NCBI GenBank assembly: GCA_033675545.1
Contig: JAWDGP010005328.1
Coordinates: 16,001-80,000 of the forward strand
Direction: 5' to 3'
Source of the DNA: Elysia crispata
Taxonomy: Eukaryota; Mollusca; Gastropoda; Plakobranchidae
Length of the DNA stretch: 64,000 nt
The notes under the pieces are model-generated. The model did not search any database. It was given only the letters and a program-made list of their open reading frames with translations, and was not told the DNA's origin. The first letter of the stretch is position 1, and each line of letters opens with the position of its first letter. Shown in pieces: positions 11,422 through 23,414 of the stretch. The position numbers and the translations under genes are program-made.

Positions 11422-13613
11422 TATATTTACAATACCAACATACATGTACATGTAATGATGCATTTGATTACAAAAAGCTAAATTCTGTCTGAACTTAAAC
11501 TTTTTTATGAAAATATTATTTCTTGAACATATTTCGACACAATACATAACAGAATTTTATTGTTTAAATAAAATTGGATTTCTAAAAATATATAGATAAT
11601 ATTCATATATAATATTCAAATAAAATAAATAAACGTTTTAAAGCATTCAACTAAGTATTTATATAAATATATTTATACATATATATATATATATATATTT
11701 CTTATGTTTGGGAAGCTAAAATTACTATTGCAAAGAGAAGTAAATAATGAAATAAATACATATATATCAACAAATCAATGAAACCTTAGCAAAATGCCAC
11801 TCCTAAAGAATGCTATACAATTACATCCATCCTTGTGACATAGCTTTTATAGTATGTCAAGTTATTTTGCTTCAAATGTGAGTGAGTAAAACAGAAAGCT
11901 AGCTGCTGCCACTCATAAAACAAAAAATCATTTTCCAAGACTGGGTTTGGAATAATGAAAAAAAAAAAAAAAAAAGATTTACATGTAGCATGTTTTGAAA
12001 AATTAAAGTTGCAGTTGATGTTCTATCTTTATTGTTGTCAGTGAGCATTTGTGTTGTAATTTTTAACGCACATATATACTTTTATGAACAGTAAAAAATA
12101 AAATACTGGCAGAGATATGTCATGATTTTTAAAGAAAATTATAATAATTATTTATTTTGAAGTAATATGTACCTTTTTAGATTACCCGTTAGCATAAGAG
12201 GAGTTGAAAAAAAACATGAACCCAAAATACATGCTTAAACTACTTAAAGCAATATCAATTAGTTGTCGCAAAAATCAGCAACAGCACCAGAGACTGGTTT
12301 ATATTTTGACTAATTAATGTCAATATATTCTAATAATAAGAAAAACAAATAACAATGGAGATATCTAAATGCTTTTCTTTTCATAATATTTATGTAAGTC
12401 TTTCAGCTTACATGAGGTTGATCCATTACCTCATAGTTGCTCAATGACAGAGCTTGCAAGGTTTGTTGCGACTCTGCTTTTCTCTGCATACATACAATAA
12501 ACCTAAGATATTCTCTCTATGCAAAAATTTCCCCAAGTTATTATTCATTTTATGAATAAGCACAAAAGTACAAGTAGCTCCAAGCCCACGGTGTATGCTT
12601 CTTGCGCATAAGTTATAAATTTAAGCAAATTGTTGTTCATTTTTTTATACAATCAAGGATAGAGTTATTTTTATAATGTATAGGATCATATTCACAGGAA
12701 GAAAATGGCTTGTTTTAAGATGAGAAAAACAATCAATGAATCATAAACTTCTTTAAAAACTAATATGAACAATTTTGTCGACCTTGATATAGATTATTTT
12801 GACTTTTCTTTCGCGATTCAAATGATAAAATTAAAATTCACTTCAAAAGATAATCTGTATCCATTTCAGTGAGTTCAGGAATGATTTGAATCAACCACCT
12901 ACTTTGCCTGTCCCCAAAATTGTCCAAAAACATATTTGACAGAACTGCCTGATATCACTTGCTCGATACCCTGTCTCATTTGGACCTCAATAAAGTGACA
13001 TGTGAATTTGATCTGCATGAAAAGGTGATCCAAAATAAGATAGCATAGAAATAAAAGATGAGGGCAGTCCATTAAGTACATCAATGGATTAGATTGTTGA
13101 AGCAGGCCTAGTTCAACCAAATTAGACCTAATTAGATTTGATCTGTGTCAAGGCATAAATTCAGATGAAAAAAGATGGACAGTAGAAGTTGAGATGTTTA
13201 TCATATCTATTTGGTAAATCTTATGTATGTGGAAGGTGATAATTGAACAATGATCGCTGTATCAGTCCATGTTGGAATAAAACATTAAAAGGTGTTTTCG
13301 TCCAAATTAGCAGTTTCTGTCTCTTTGAAATATTCCCAAAAGTTAGACGGCAATTGCAATACATAGGTGGAATTAAATATCTTAATTAAAACGAAAGAGT
13401 TAAGCTCATTAACTTGGGAGGGTCAAAAAAAAAAACCTCAAGGGTGGGTCTCAACAGAGGTAACGGTCATACAGTAACCTATGGAATGAAAATCTCAACT
13501 GCATATGAAATTATGATATATATATAGCATTGACCAATTATCTAATTAATGTTGTTTAATATTGACATGGAAAAAATGAGGAAAAATGTAGTTTTCAATT
13601 AAGTCTCGAGTCC
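11422..13613. other. Intergenic DNA and TMEM144 3' UTR
   Basis: The part next to 13613 should be the 3' UTR of the minus-strand TMEM144 gene. Its length cannot be fixed, because several TTTATT hexamers (reversed polyadenylation signals) occur. A short (TA)n run lies at about 11674-11698. I see no gene. Confidence 0.5.
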
Positions 13614-16600
13614 TCATCTTGAAAATCCAGCCAACAGTGCACCAGCTGTCATTACAAGGAAGCCAGAAACAAGAATAAGAATGTTGCGGATACCCTAAAA
13701 AAGAGACAAATTTTTATCTTTTAGTATGAGTATGGTGGGAATGAATTTTAATCATAGCGCGTACTTATTTTCTAAAGTATGATAAAAATACAGCATGTCA
13801 CTGAAAGGGGTAAATAACTTGCTAAGCAAAAAAATAGAGAGAACTCTTGTTTCAACAGATTCCTAAGAATTACAGCCTTGTTGTGATGCTGGGAATGGTT
13901 TTAGACATGTAGAAATAAGGGCTGAAATTCAGGAATGCTTCCAATTTTTGTGTTTTAAGTCCCTAAAACTGCCTTATACCCTTAAAGTAAAAATTTGAAA
14001 GAATGCAGAAAGCACAATTTTAGATATAGTCAAAAGTTAAATATACAAAAGGAGCAGGTGAAAAAAAGTATGAGAACAAGAATGAGATTTTGTCACATTT
14101 CAAGACAAACAAAATAACCCATTAAATCTTGATTTGTATACAGTGGAACACGGATTCCTCGAATTCATTGGCAAATTTTTATATGTTCGAAGAAGCCGTG
14201 TTTGAACAAATCTATTTTCAGCACTCTGACCCCCTGGATTTTTGTTTAAAGGAATATTTTGAAGTATTTTAACAACCTATATAGGCTTCATGTTTTCTTG
14301 GCTACTTCCATAGAATACCGTGCATTACGGAGATACCCAATTTGTCGTATTTTCCCTACTTTTAGTACTTGAAATAGAGGATGAAAGACATACCTCCGAA
14401 CAACCCGATCGGTCACTCCCAACTTGTTTGATGTAAAGATTTGTCTCCACACCCCAGCCCTTATCTGATCTCAAACTCTTGATGCTAGATCTAGATCTAG
14501 CTCTAGGTCTATATTACGATCTCGGTCACAAATTTCTTTCTGGCTACGCGTACATTCAGTTTTAAGTCGACATTCAAATGCTTGTTCCTAAATAATCTTT
14601 AACCCAGACAAGGGTTGTCTGTCAAGGCAGAGCTAGACCTAATCCCACCAAAGGACCCGACAAAGGTTGAACCTGAAGCTCACTATTATCAGTCCAACAT
14701 TCTACCTTTTGAGCTATTGAGTGTCCTATACGTCAATAAAGAGATCTTGCCTGCCAGCTTTTTATCACCCATGTACTGACTGATTAATCAAGGGGTAGGT
14801 CCAGACAGATTTACCTGTCATCATTACTCATGTTTTGAGCACATGGAACAAGCAAATTGTAGTTAAATTCGGCCCCTTTGAAGTCTTAGCAACAGGTAGA
14901 CTTAGCACAGGCGTAGATAGACAACTGGTGCCGGGTGGGGCAGGAAAAAGGGTTCTCTCTCCTAGGCTATTTGACCACACATTATTTCTACACAGTGAAA
15001 GGGAGGAGTAAGGCGTGCTTTTTTGAAGAATAACAACAGCTGTGTAGAGCACTTGACTGAAATTTAAGATCTGCGAATGTAATGAAAGTCACGATCTGTC
15101 AAATTTCTTAAGAGAACATTTTTTTTCTCTAATTTTGGGCTGACTGTTCCAAGAAAACGTAAACGTAGAAACATGAAGAGAATAAAGAGAGAATCAGAAG
15201 TGGAGAATGGATGATTTCGAGGAATCCGTGTTCGGCTTTATCGTGTTCTACTGTATGTGCACAATTCTACATAATCTACTTACCCGAACTTCCCTAAAAA
15301 CACACACTCCCCAAAAAAGAGAGGCAATGGCACTAGGTCCTGTGCTGACAATGGGAAAGGATACTGACTCAGATAGTTCAGCATTGGCCACAAACCAACA
15401 TGCAGTTGCGATAGCCCAAAGTATACCTGATAGGACACCAGGTAGGATGACCTGTGGATAAATCTGGGGAGAGTACGAGTTTCTCTTCAGTTTTTTTTTC
15501 AGCTTTCTTTGCAGTCAAAGCCATTGCAACTGCCAACTCAACTGTGCCTCATAAAATCTTTGAAGTCCATTCCAACAAATATTTTGACTGAGTTAACAAA
15601 AATATTCCACCTTGATATTTTTCCCTTCTTTTTCTTTCATGACAGGTACCCGATATTTAAAAAATCAGAAATGATAGCTAAATGACGCTGATGAAAACTG
15701 AAAAAGTTACGCAGGCCACATATATATGAGAAGCATGATAGGTCAGTAGATTGAAAGTTCAAATGAGAATAAGATTATGAAGATTTGATCCATTGCTGGG
15801 TTATCTGATAGTGAGGTCAGAATTCTAGGTTTGAAGTGAAAGAAAGCCACTTTCTTGACAAAATAATTCATGAAATTAGGGGAGAGGAAACTAATCTAAG
15901 ATTGCTAGTGACAATTATTTCTTACTGATTTCAACCTTAAACTGAACTTATACCTAGAGCTTACTGGAAAAGTGGGGGTAGAAAGGAGAAGCCTAGACAT
16001 GCAAAAGATAGAAAAAGAGATTGTGCTGAGGTGGAGAAAAGGGCAGGGAGAAGATGAAGTGTAAAAGAAATATATGAAGGAGAAGAATGGCTGTACTATG
16101 AACAAAAGGTGAGAGAAGGGAGTAACAGTGAGGGGGGTGGGGGGAGATAAAAGGGATTAGAACTAGAAAAGGCAAATCTTTCTTTTGGTTTGGTCCATTA
16201 GTGACCTCAGAGAGAAAATATCTTTTGGAAACATAATAATCCCTTAAATGTCAAAACGGATATGAATGATCCAGAGTTTAAATTTTTTGCTAACTTTTTT
16301 ATGCATTTTCATTTGAGTCTCTAATTTCTATAAAGATCACAACAAATATGAGAAGTATGCATATTAAATTTATTGAAATCGCCTTAGAAGGTCAAAAAGC
16401 TTCTTTGAATATCAAAATTACTCATAGAATTCAAGCAATCCAAGGCTAACTGTATTCATCTCATGAAAAAAAAAACCCATAAAAATTCTTATTTATCTTA
16501 AAAATTTAACTTTTTAGGCACCCCTTCTATCATAACTTTATAAAAATAGATGCTATTATCATCTACAAAATCATGAGCTTGGATAAATTAGATCTAAATA

Positions 16601-19097
16601 TCTATGTGTACCTTGGGTGAGTTCTTCTTCATCAAACAGTAGATGTAAAAGTATATAGCACTGGCTAAATAGATGCCACAATATTGAGCAAAAACATAAT
16701 CCAATCCTGTGGATATAAACAAACTTCATTTACTTTTAATATCAAAAGCAATATTTGCTAACTAGAAAAGAAAAGGTAGACACAATTGAAAAGTCAGTTT
16801 CTAGAGAAAGTTTTTTTTAAAGAAGTAAGGTAATAATCAAACAAAGGGAAATAATATCAAAACCATAGCAATAAATTCTTTTAATTTTGAGAGTGAAATC
16901 ATTATATTATAATTATATTCTTATGTCTGGCATATAATTTTTTATGTAAAATTAACAATGAATGAGAAATCTGACTTACCATTTTTAGTGGCACCTTGGT
17001 GGCTGTAGTTGTCTTGAACATAGATTGATGGGACAAAGTTCAAACCATAACATATTCCTGAGAAAAGACACAGCACAAGCCCTCTGTGGAGTAAAAAAAT
17101 TTTGGTCACAACACAGAGGTGATAGATAACTATTTTTTTTTCCAGCGCCAGAATGGCAAAGATCAAGTAATCAACCTATTATCTGAAAAAGCATCAGGTT
17201 GCATGCTTGTGTCTTTTTTTTAGTTTCTTTTTAAATCATTAGCGACAATACCCAGGCATGTCTCTGGTTCTTGATCAGGTATCATTACTAGCTTTCATGC
17301 AAGGTTTGCAGTATGAAGAATGATGCTCTTTGAGTTACACAAATTAAAGTCTAACATCCTTAGCTAAGAGGATTTGATCTAAAAATATTTTGTCTTAACG
17401 GAAAAGAGAAGGTAAAATGGTTACAATTTTCCTCTTTAGAGGCTGCAGACTCAAAAGACATGCCTTATAATACCCAAAAGCAAATACATTTCACATTTCA
17501 GAGCAAAATAGTACAGCTACCTCTTTGGCTCTGATTATTAACATTCCATAAATATCTTTCTCTGCTTTTAGACGGATACCCCTTTTCCAAAGGTTGGACT
17601 GAGTTGTGCTTTGTCACAACATTTATGACAAGAGCTATGGTTGGGATTAAACCAGGAAAAATCAGGTCTTTCTCCCATGCATCAACACTGTGCTGTGTTG
17701 CTCCAATGTTTTAATAACCTAAAATTCCAAGCCGTCGTGGTATCAAGCTAATCTACACATCAAAGTTTTCCATCTGACAACTCAGCTAGATCTTGCGGTA
17801 ATGAAGATCTTAATGTTCATGAATACCAATTAGTGTGCACTCAAACTTTTTTCAGGCTAAGTCTCCACTGAGTTTACATTTCAAATTTGTAAAGGCTGGT
17901 TTGAAGACATGATGTTTGTCCTTTTTTTGGAAAGTGATTATCACTAGGCTTTTTTAAGAGGGCATTATGTCAGTATCATATATAAGAACAATATCAGATC
18001 AGCCAAACTGAGCCAATTTTGTTCACACCTATGAAGAAAGTAGTGAGTCATCACTAAGAAACACTCACGTTAACTTTTTGGTTGTGGGTGGAAAATCTTC
18101 AAAGAACAATCTGTCATCATGCAAAACACTGTGAGACAAGCTCTCCTCCTCGCTATTTGAATTTCTGTCTTGAATCTACAAAAAAAAAGACAAAAAATAA
18201 ACCATTTGATATGTGTCATTTTGTGTTTTGCAAGAAAACAGTCATAAGGAAAAGTATTTTTTTACCAAACAGTCCCTAACATTTTGTAAATTTTATAGTT
18301 CATTGTATTTGCTGCGCATTGATTAAACAAAAATAAATTAGAATTCTAGAAGCTTGTTCTAGGGAAATATGCACTTATTGACGAAGGGTTGCAAAATAAA
18401 TTTTCTTTTTTTTTTTCGCACATCGGTGGTGACTTTGTTAGCCTAGGAGTATTTACTTGTTTAAAAATACATGTACTTACAATGGAAATGTTTGTCTAAA
18501 ATTTTCAGTATTTCTTAAAAATTTATTTCGGAAGCTGTGAGTAACACTAGCAAAATTCCTTTTCATTGTTGCCTTGTCTTCTGAAATAAGCTGAATTACA
18601 TAAGAGAAAATGGTTTTATCATATGCATTATCTTTAAAAGTCATTTTTAAGCGATCCTTAGAATTGGACTGTTTCATTTTAGGAAGTAATTGAATATAAT
18701 TTTCTATAATAATCGTTATCTGTGCTCTTAAATAATATTTTATCATAATTATTTTCTCATGACATTTACAATTCTCTTCAAAGAATAAGATTTAAGTAAC
18801 TATCTGATATTTAAGAATTACTATTTGCAACTGTGATAATATTAGCAAAGTTCAAAAACAAATTTTAATTATTTGATTCTACACTTAGATATCTTTGAGA
18901 AATGAAAGTCAGATTATATGCAGGTATAATTTGATACTGAACCTTCGACATAAGAAGCAAAGAAAAGCTAGAAGTTCAGAAGGTAAATATTGGATAGGAG
19001 AAAAGAGAGAGGTGATGGAGGAGAGGCGGTGAGTGGCAAACAGACAGAGACATAGAATGACTAGAAATACAGAGACAGAGGCGGAGAGAGAGGAGGG

Positions 19098-19188
<91 letters not shown>

Positions 19189-22100
19189 GGAGAGGAATAT
19201 TGGCTTCACATCAATAGCTTGATTAAAGACTCTTTGGGGAATAGGGGATTAGTTAAAAAAATTTTTTTGAAGGATGTACACATAAATTCAAACACACAAT
19301 CTTTTCCTTTGAACCTGCAGAAATTTATTTTGGATCTCGGAATGTTACTGATTTAAAATTGGCAGAAACAGGTGAAGAAGAGAGTATTTTTGAACTGACG
19401 TAATTAGAAACCAATTCTTTTAAATACAACAGCTCATCTATGAGTCTTAATGATTCTCTCATGAGTTAAGTCTAAGATAATGTCATCTCAGAATTATACT
19501 ACAATGTTATCTTTTCTAAAATTAAAAACTAGATTAGTGATTTAATATCTTTTTTTTTATTATTTCTGCATTTTTTTCTGTGGCAATTAGTAAATCCAAA
19601 CACATTGAGGGTAATTGCTAATCTCATACACTTTAAGGATTGAAAAAAAAAAAAAACATTAAAAGGCGCATCTTAATGAGATGAAAATATGTTTGGAAGT
19701 GTATATTTTTTTCCAAAGTCGCACGAACAGTTAGAATGCAATGCTCATAAACATTTAAGTTTGCCATACTATTTTACTGAATGAGCATGAAAACATTCTG
19801 AAGCATTAGTAAAAAAAGAGGACAAAAAATGTCTCATTTGGTTTGCAGACACATGTATATCTAAGCAGCCATATTCAAATATTGATGACACAAGAAACAA
19901 TTTAGTTATGTTGTCATAAAAATTTTTGTATTATCATTTGATATTCACAAAAAATATACCTTATGTTGAAACTTGAATGCTAAATAAGTAGCTAAAGTTG
20001 AATGAATAGAGTCAAGGAGGTATAGAGAAGCAGAGGGAAAAAAAAAGAAAAACAAAATAATTTGCTTGGAAGACACATCATACCTCAAAATTTAAATCTA
20101 AGACAGACAGAAAGAACAAGGAAAGTTGGAAAATAAATTGAGCAGCATTTGGTATGAACATGTTTTTTGTTTAAAAAAGACAGGCTTTAAAATCTTACTC
20201 CTGTGCTTTTAATGCTTTCTACCAAATGAGAAAGTCGTGGGTAATTTCCTTCTGTTGATGACTCTTTGTGGATATTTTTTAGATTGGCTTACAATTTAAT
20301 AAGTAAAATTCCATCATCTTTTATTTTAAAAATTTTTTATTACTGTACAGGAAAATGTGAAATTCTTAGAAAAATTTTATCAATCAGAAAAGAGAGTCAA
20401 AAGCAATCTTTATTTATCTTTAATGAACAGCGAGTCTTAATTGATTTCACATATGGTTTGATTTCAAAATATGGTTGGAAAATATTTCCTTGAATGCAAT
20501 GAAATAAATGAAAATTATTCTTTCTTACTCTGCATTTGATACTTAATCAGAGGACTGCCATCATTGGAAAAATATGATTTTATTGCCTTTTATTGCACAA
20601 CTATCTGAATTATTTCAATGGTGAAATTTAAAAGTAACTCTAAAACTCAGATTCAGTGATATAAAATACTTTGAAAAAAGATAAGGTAATGTGGATGAGT
20701 GTAAGAATTTTGTTTCGTAGGTTTTTGTATAGTTGAAAAAAATAACTCACTGGCCCTTTTTTAAACACAAGCACCTCTTGACTGCCAGTGAATTGTGAGA
20801 AAGCATCTTCCCTATTCCTTTGTGGGTGGTTAATTGAGCGATTCTATTAAAATAAATAAAGAAGACAGAAATGGAAACATGGCATAGGTTTCCCAAAAAC
20901 AATGTCTAGTTTAAATTCAAGCAGATTTTCAATCCACTCTCCCAAAGCACTCAAAAAGATCCAAACCTTGACTGGAAACAGTGTTCCTGAAGAGAAGGAT
21001 TTTTATCAGAATTTAAATGTTACAACCGTCTTATTATCTGTAACTATCCAATTTTGGTCAACGTTTCCGCAAAATTGCCTTTACATTTTAATCTTACCAT
21101 AAAGTTATATTTTTTCTTCTTAAATCAGTATAAATGCAAACAGAAAAATATGAAATTTGAAACCATGAATGAGGTGGATAAATATTTTGTTCAAGTTTAA
21201 AATTCTGCTTGACTTCCATTTCCATTGACTTTCTAAGCGTAGATCCTAATAATGAAGTAAAGCTGGAAATGAATGAAAATTAATTCATTTACCCTAGCAT
21301 CAAAATAACATTTCAAAAATATATTCTGCACCTTTTTGTAATCAAGAAATATTAATTTTCTTCACAGGTGCTTCAATGCATTGGGAAAATTCAATTCATT
21401 CTTTTGAGAACAACAGAATATCATAATGTTACTCTATTAAATGTTGGATGGTAAGAGTTAAAAATTTCTTGCACTGCCTGCCATTGTGCAATTATTTTAC
21501 TAAAAGAAAAAAAGAAAAATGTATGCTAATTGCTCACATTACAAGAGATATTATTTGGAAAGAATTTTAAACAACAAATAGGATTGAACTAGTTACATGC
21601 AAGCTTATATTAGAGCAAGATGGTTAAATCTTGAAAGATGTAATACCAAATCCTTTATTTCAATGTACATTATTAGTTTGTAGATGCTTGTACGATACAA
21701 AACGATATCATAGGTCTGCAACAACTTATGAATGTGCATCCAGTTTTCCTGTGTAAAATTCAATTGTAGTTGATACTATTTGGCCCAAGGACAATCCAAA
21801 TACATGCATCCAATCACTGGGTGAAAAACTTGTGAGAGATATATACCCCAAAGCTGTTTTTTCTACATTCGTGCATTCTGTGTGATTGATTTCATAATTG
21901 TTACACTTAGTTTGAAGCAAATGGAACAAATAATTTTAGACAAAACTTAATGATTATCTGATCCCTTGATAGACAGTATAAAATTGTCGTTTGTAATAAA
22001 TGAAATCAGATATTAATCACTCTGTTTTAAAAAATTGTTTTACTTTTTTTTTGAATTATAACTTCCAATGATGTTTGAGGAGGGCTAATTATAAGGGTTG

Positions 22101-23353
22101 AATTGACGAACTATGACAAAGTTGATGGATTACTCTATTAACTCCTCATGGCAAATTATCATTGGCAAACGATGATCTTACAGCTTACATGAACAAGGAC
22201 TAGAAAAGAAGAAAAGGAGTTGGAAAGAAGCGTTAGTAAGAGGTCTTCAAATTCAATACAAATTTGTTCCATAACAGAATGAAGCAGTAAATGAGATCAA
22301 GGAAAGACAAATCTTTTATTAAAGTGTGTTTTAAGAAGCCGTTCCATCCAAATAAATGATGTAATGATTTGCAGACAAGAGAAGGCAATAGACAAAAAGA
22401 AGTAAAGAAGAGGGTAACAGACATAGAAAACTAAATGATGAGAGGCAACGAAGTAGATAAAAGTAAGAACTATGTTTAAAGCAATGCATTAAGACCAGAA
22501 GGGTCAATAATATAAAAACTACAGAAAAAAGAGGATAAAAAAGGCAAACAAAGAAGGCAAAAGTAGGGTAAAAGTGAAGTGGTTAAAGAAACACACAAAA
22601 AGAAAAGGAAATCAAACAAAAAATTTTTAAAAAATATTAATGCACCAAAAGAAGAAAGCCGAAAAGAATAAATTCCTGAAAGGTTACACACAGGTTAAAA
22701 AGATAAACATAATTGTTAAACTGGCATAAGAGTTGGACATGATTTTTAAACTGGCATAAAAGATCTGTTATCTTATCTGGCACTTAAAACAATGCTGCAT
22801 CTTACATTGACCTCGGGTAAGAGCGGAGCCACTTCTGGTGCTACTACTTCAACCTCCTGATCTGTAGGCTTAGCTGAACTAATTTCATCCTTCACCAGGA
22901 CATAGAGAAGGATGCTGCAGGCTGCTAGCACAACCCCACCATAGTTGAGGCCTACATGACTAATGCTGTCTCTGTCAGTACCGAACCAGCCAAATCTAAA
23001 TAAAGGCGAAAAAAGGTGGATTGAGAAGGTTCGAAGGAGAGGAAAGGAGAGACTTGAGTTTACTTTATCCTGAGATAATTACGTCTTCAAGATTTTTGAG
23101 TCAAAGCAGACTTCAGAATTTTTTTTTTTTATCATTCTTTCTCCTTTCTTTTCTTACATCTTGTGTTTTTTTTTGTTGTTTGTTTGTCGTTTTTATGTCC
23201 TTTTTTCTTTTATAATAGTCATATGTATGAAAATGTTTTAATTGATAAATACATAAAAATCTATAAATATAATGTTCATAAAGAGTATAAAGAGGTCGAC
23301 ATGTATATCAATGAGCTATGATATTACTAGTAGCTTTTGGAATTTAAAACCTT

Positions 23354-23414
<61 letters not shown>

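Larger units (their letters stand above)
13695..15283. other. TMEM144 last intron
   Basis: Most of this intron is the TIR element at 14141-15253. The remaining 13695-14140 shows nothing. Only 30 bp separate the element from the exon 9 donor. Confidence 0.8.

Noticed and set aside
17590-17705. Minus-strand tRNA-like stretch with TGGTTTAATCCC
   Set aside because: B-box resemblance only; the upstream half does not form a D arm or acceptor stem.
22190-22700. Minus-strand Phe/Leu-rich frames in a TMEM144 intron
   Set aside because: Translation of a pyrimidine-biased strand; no splice or family support.
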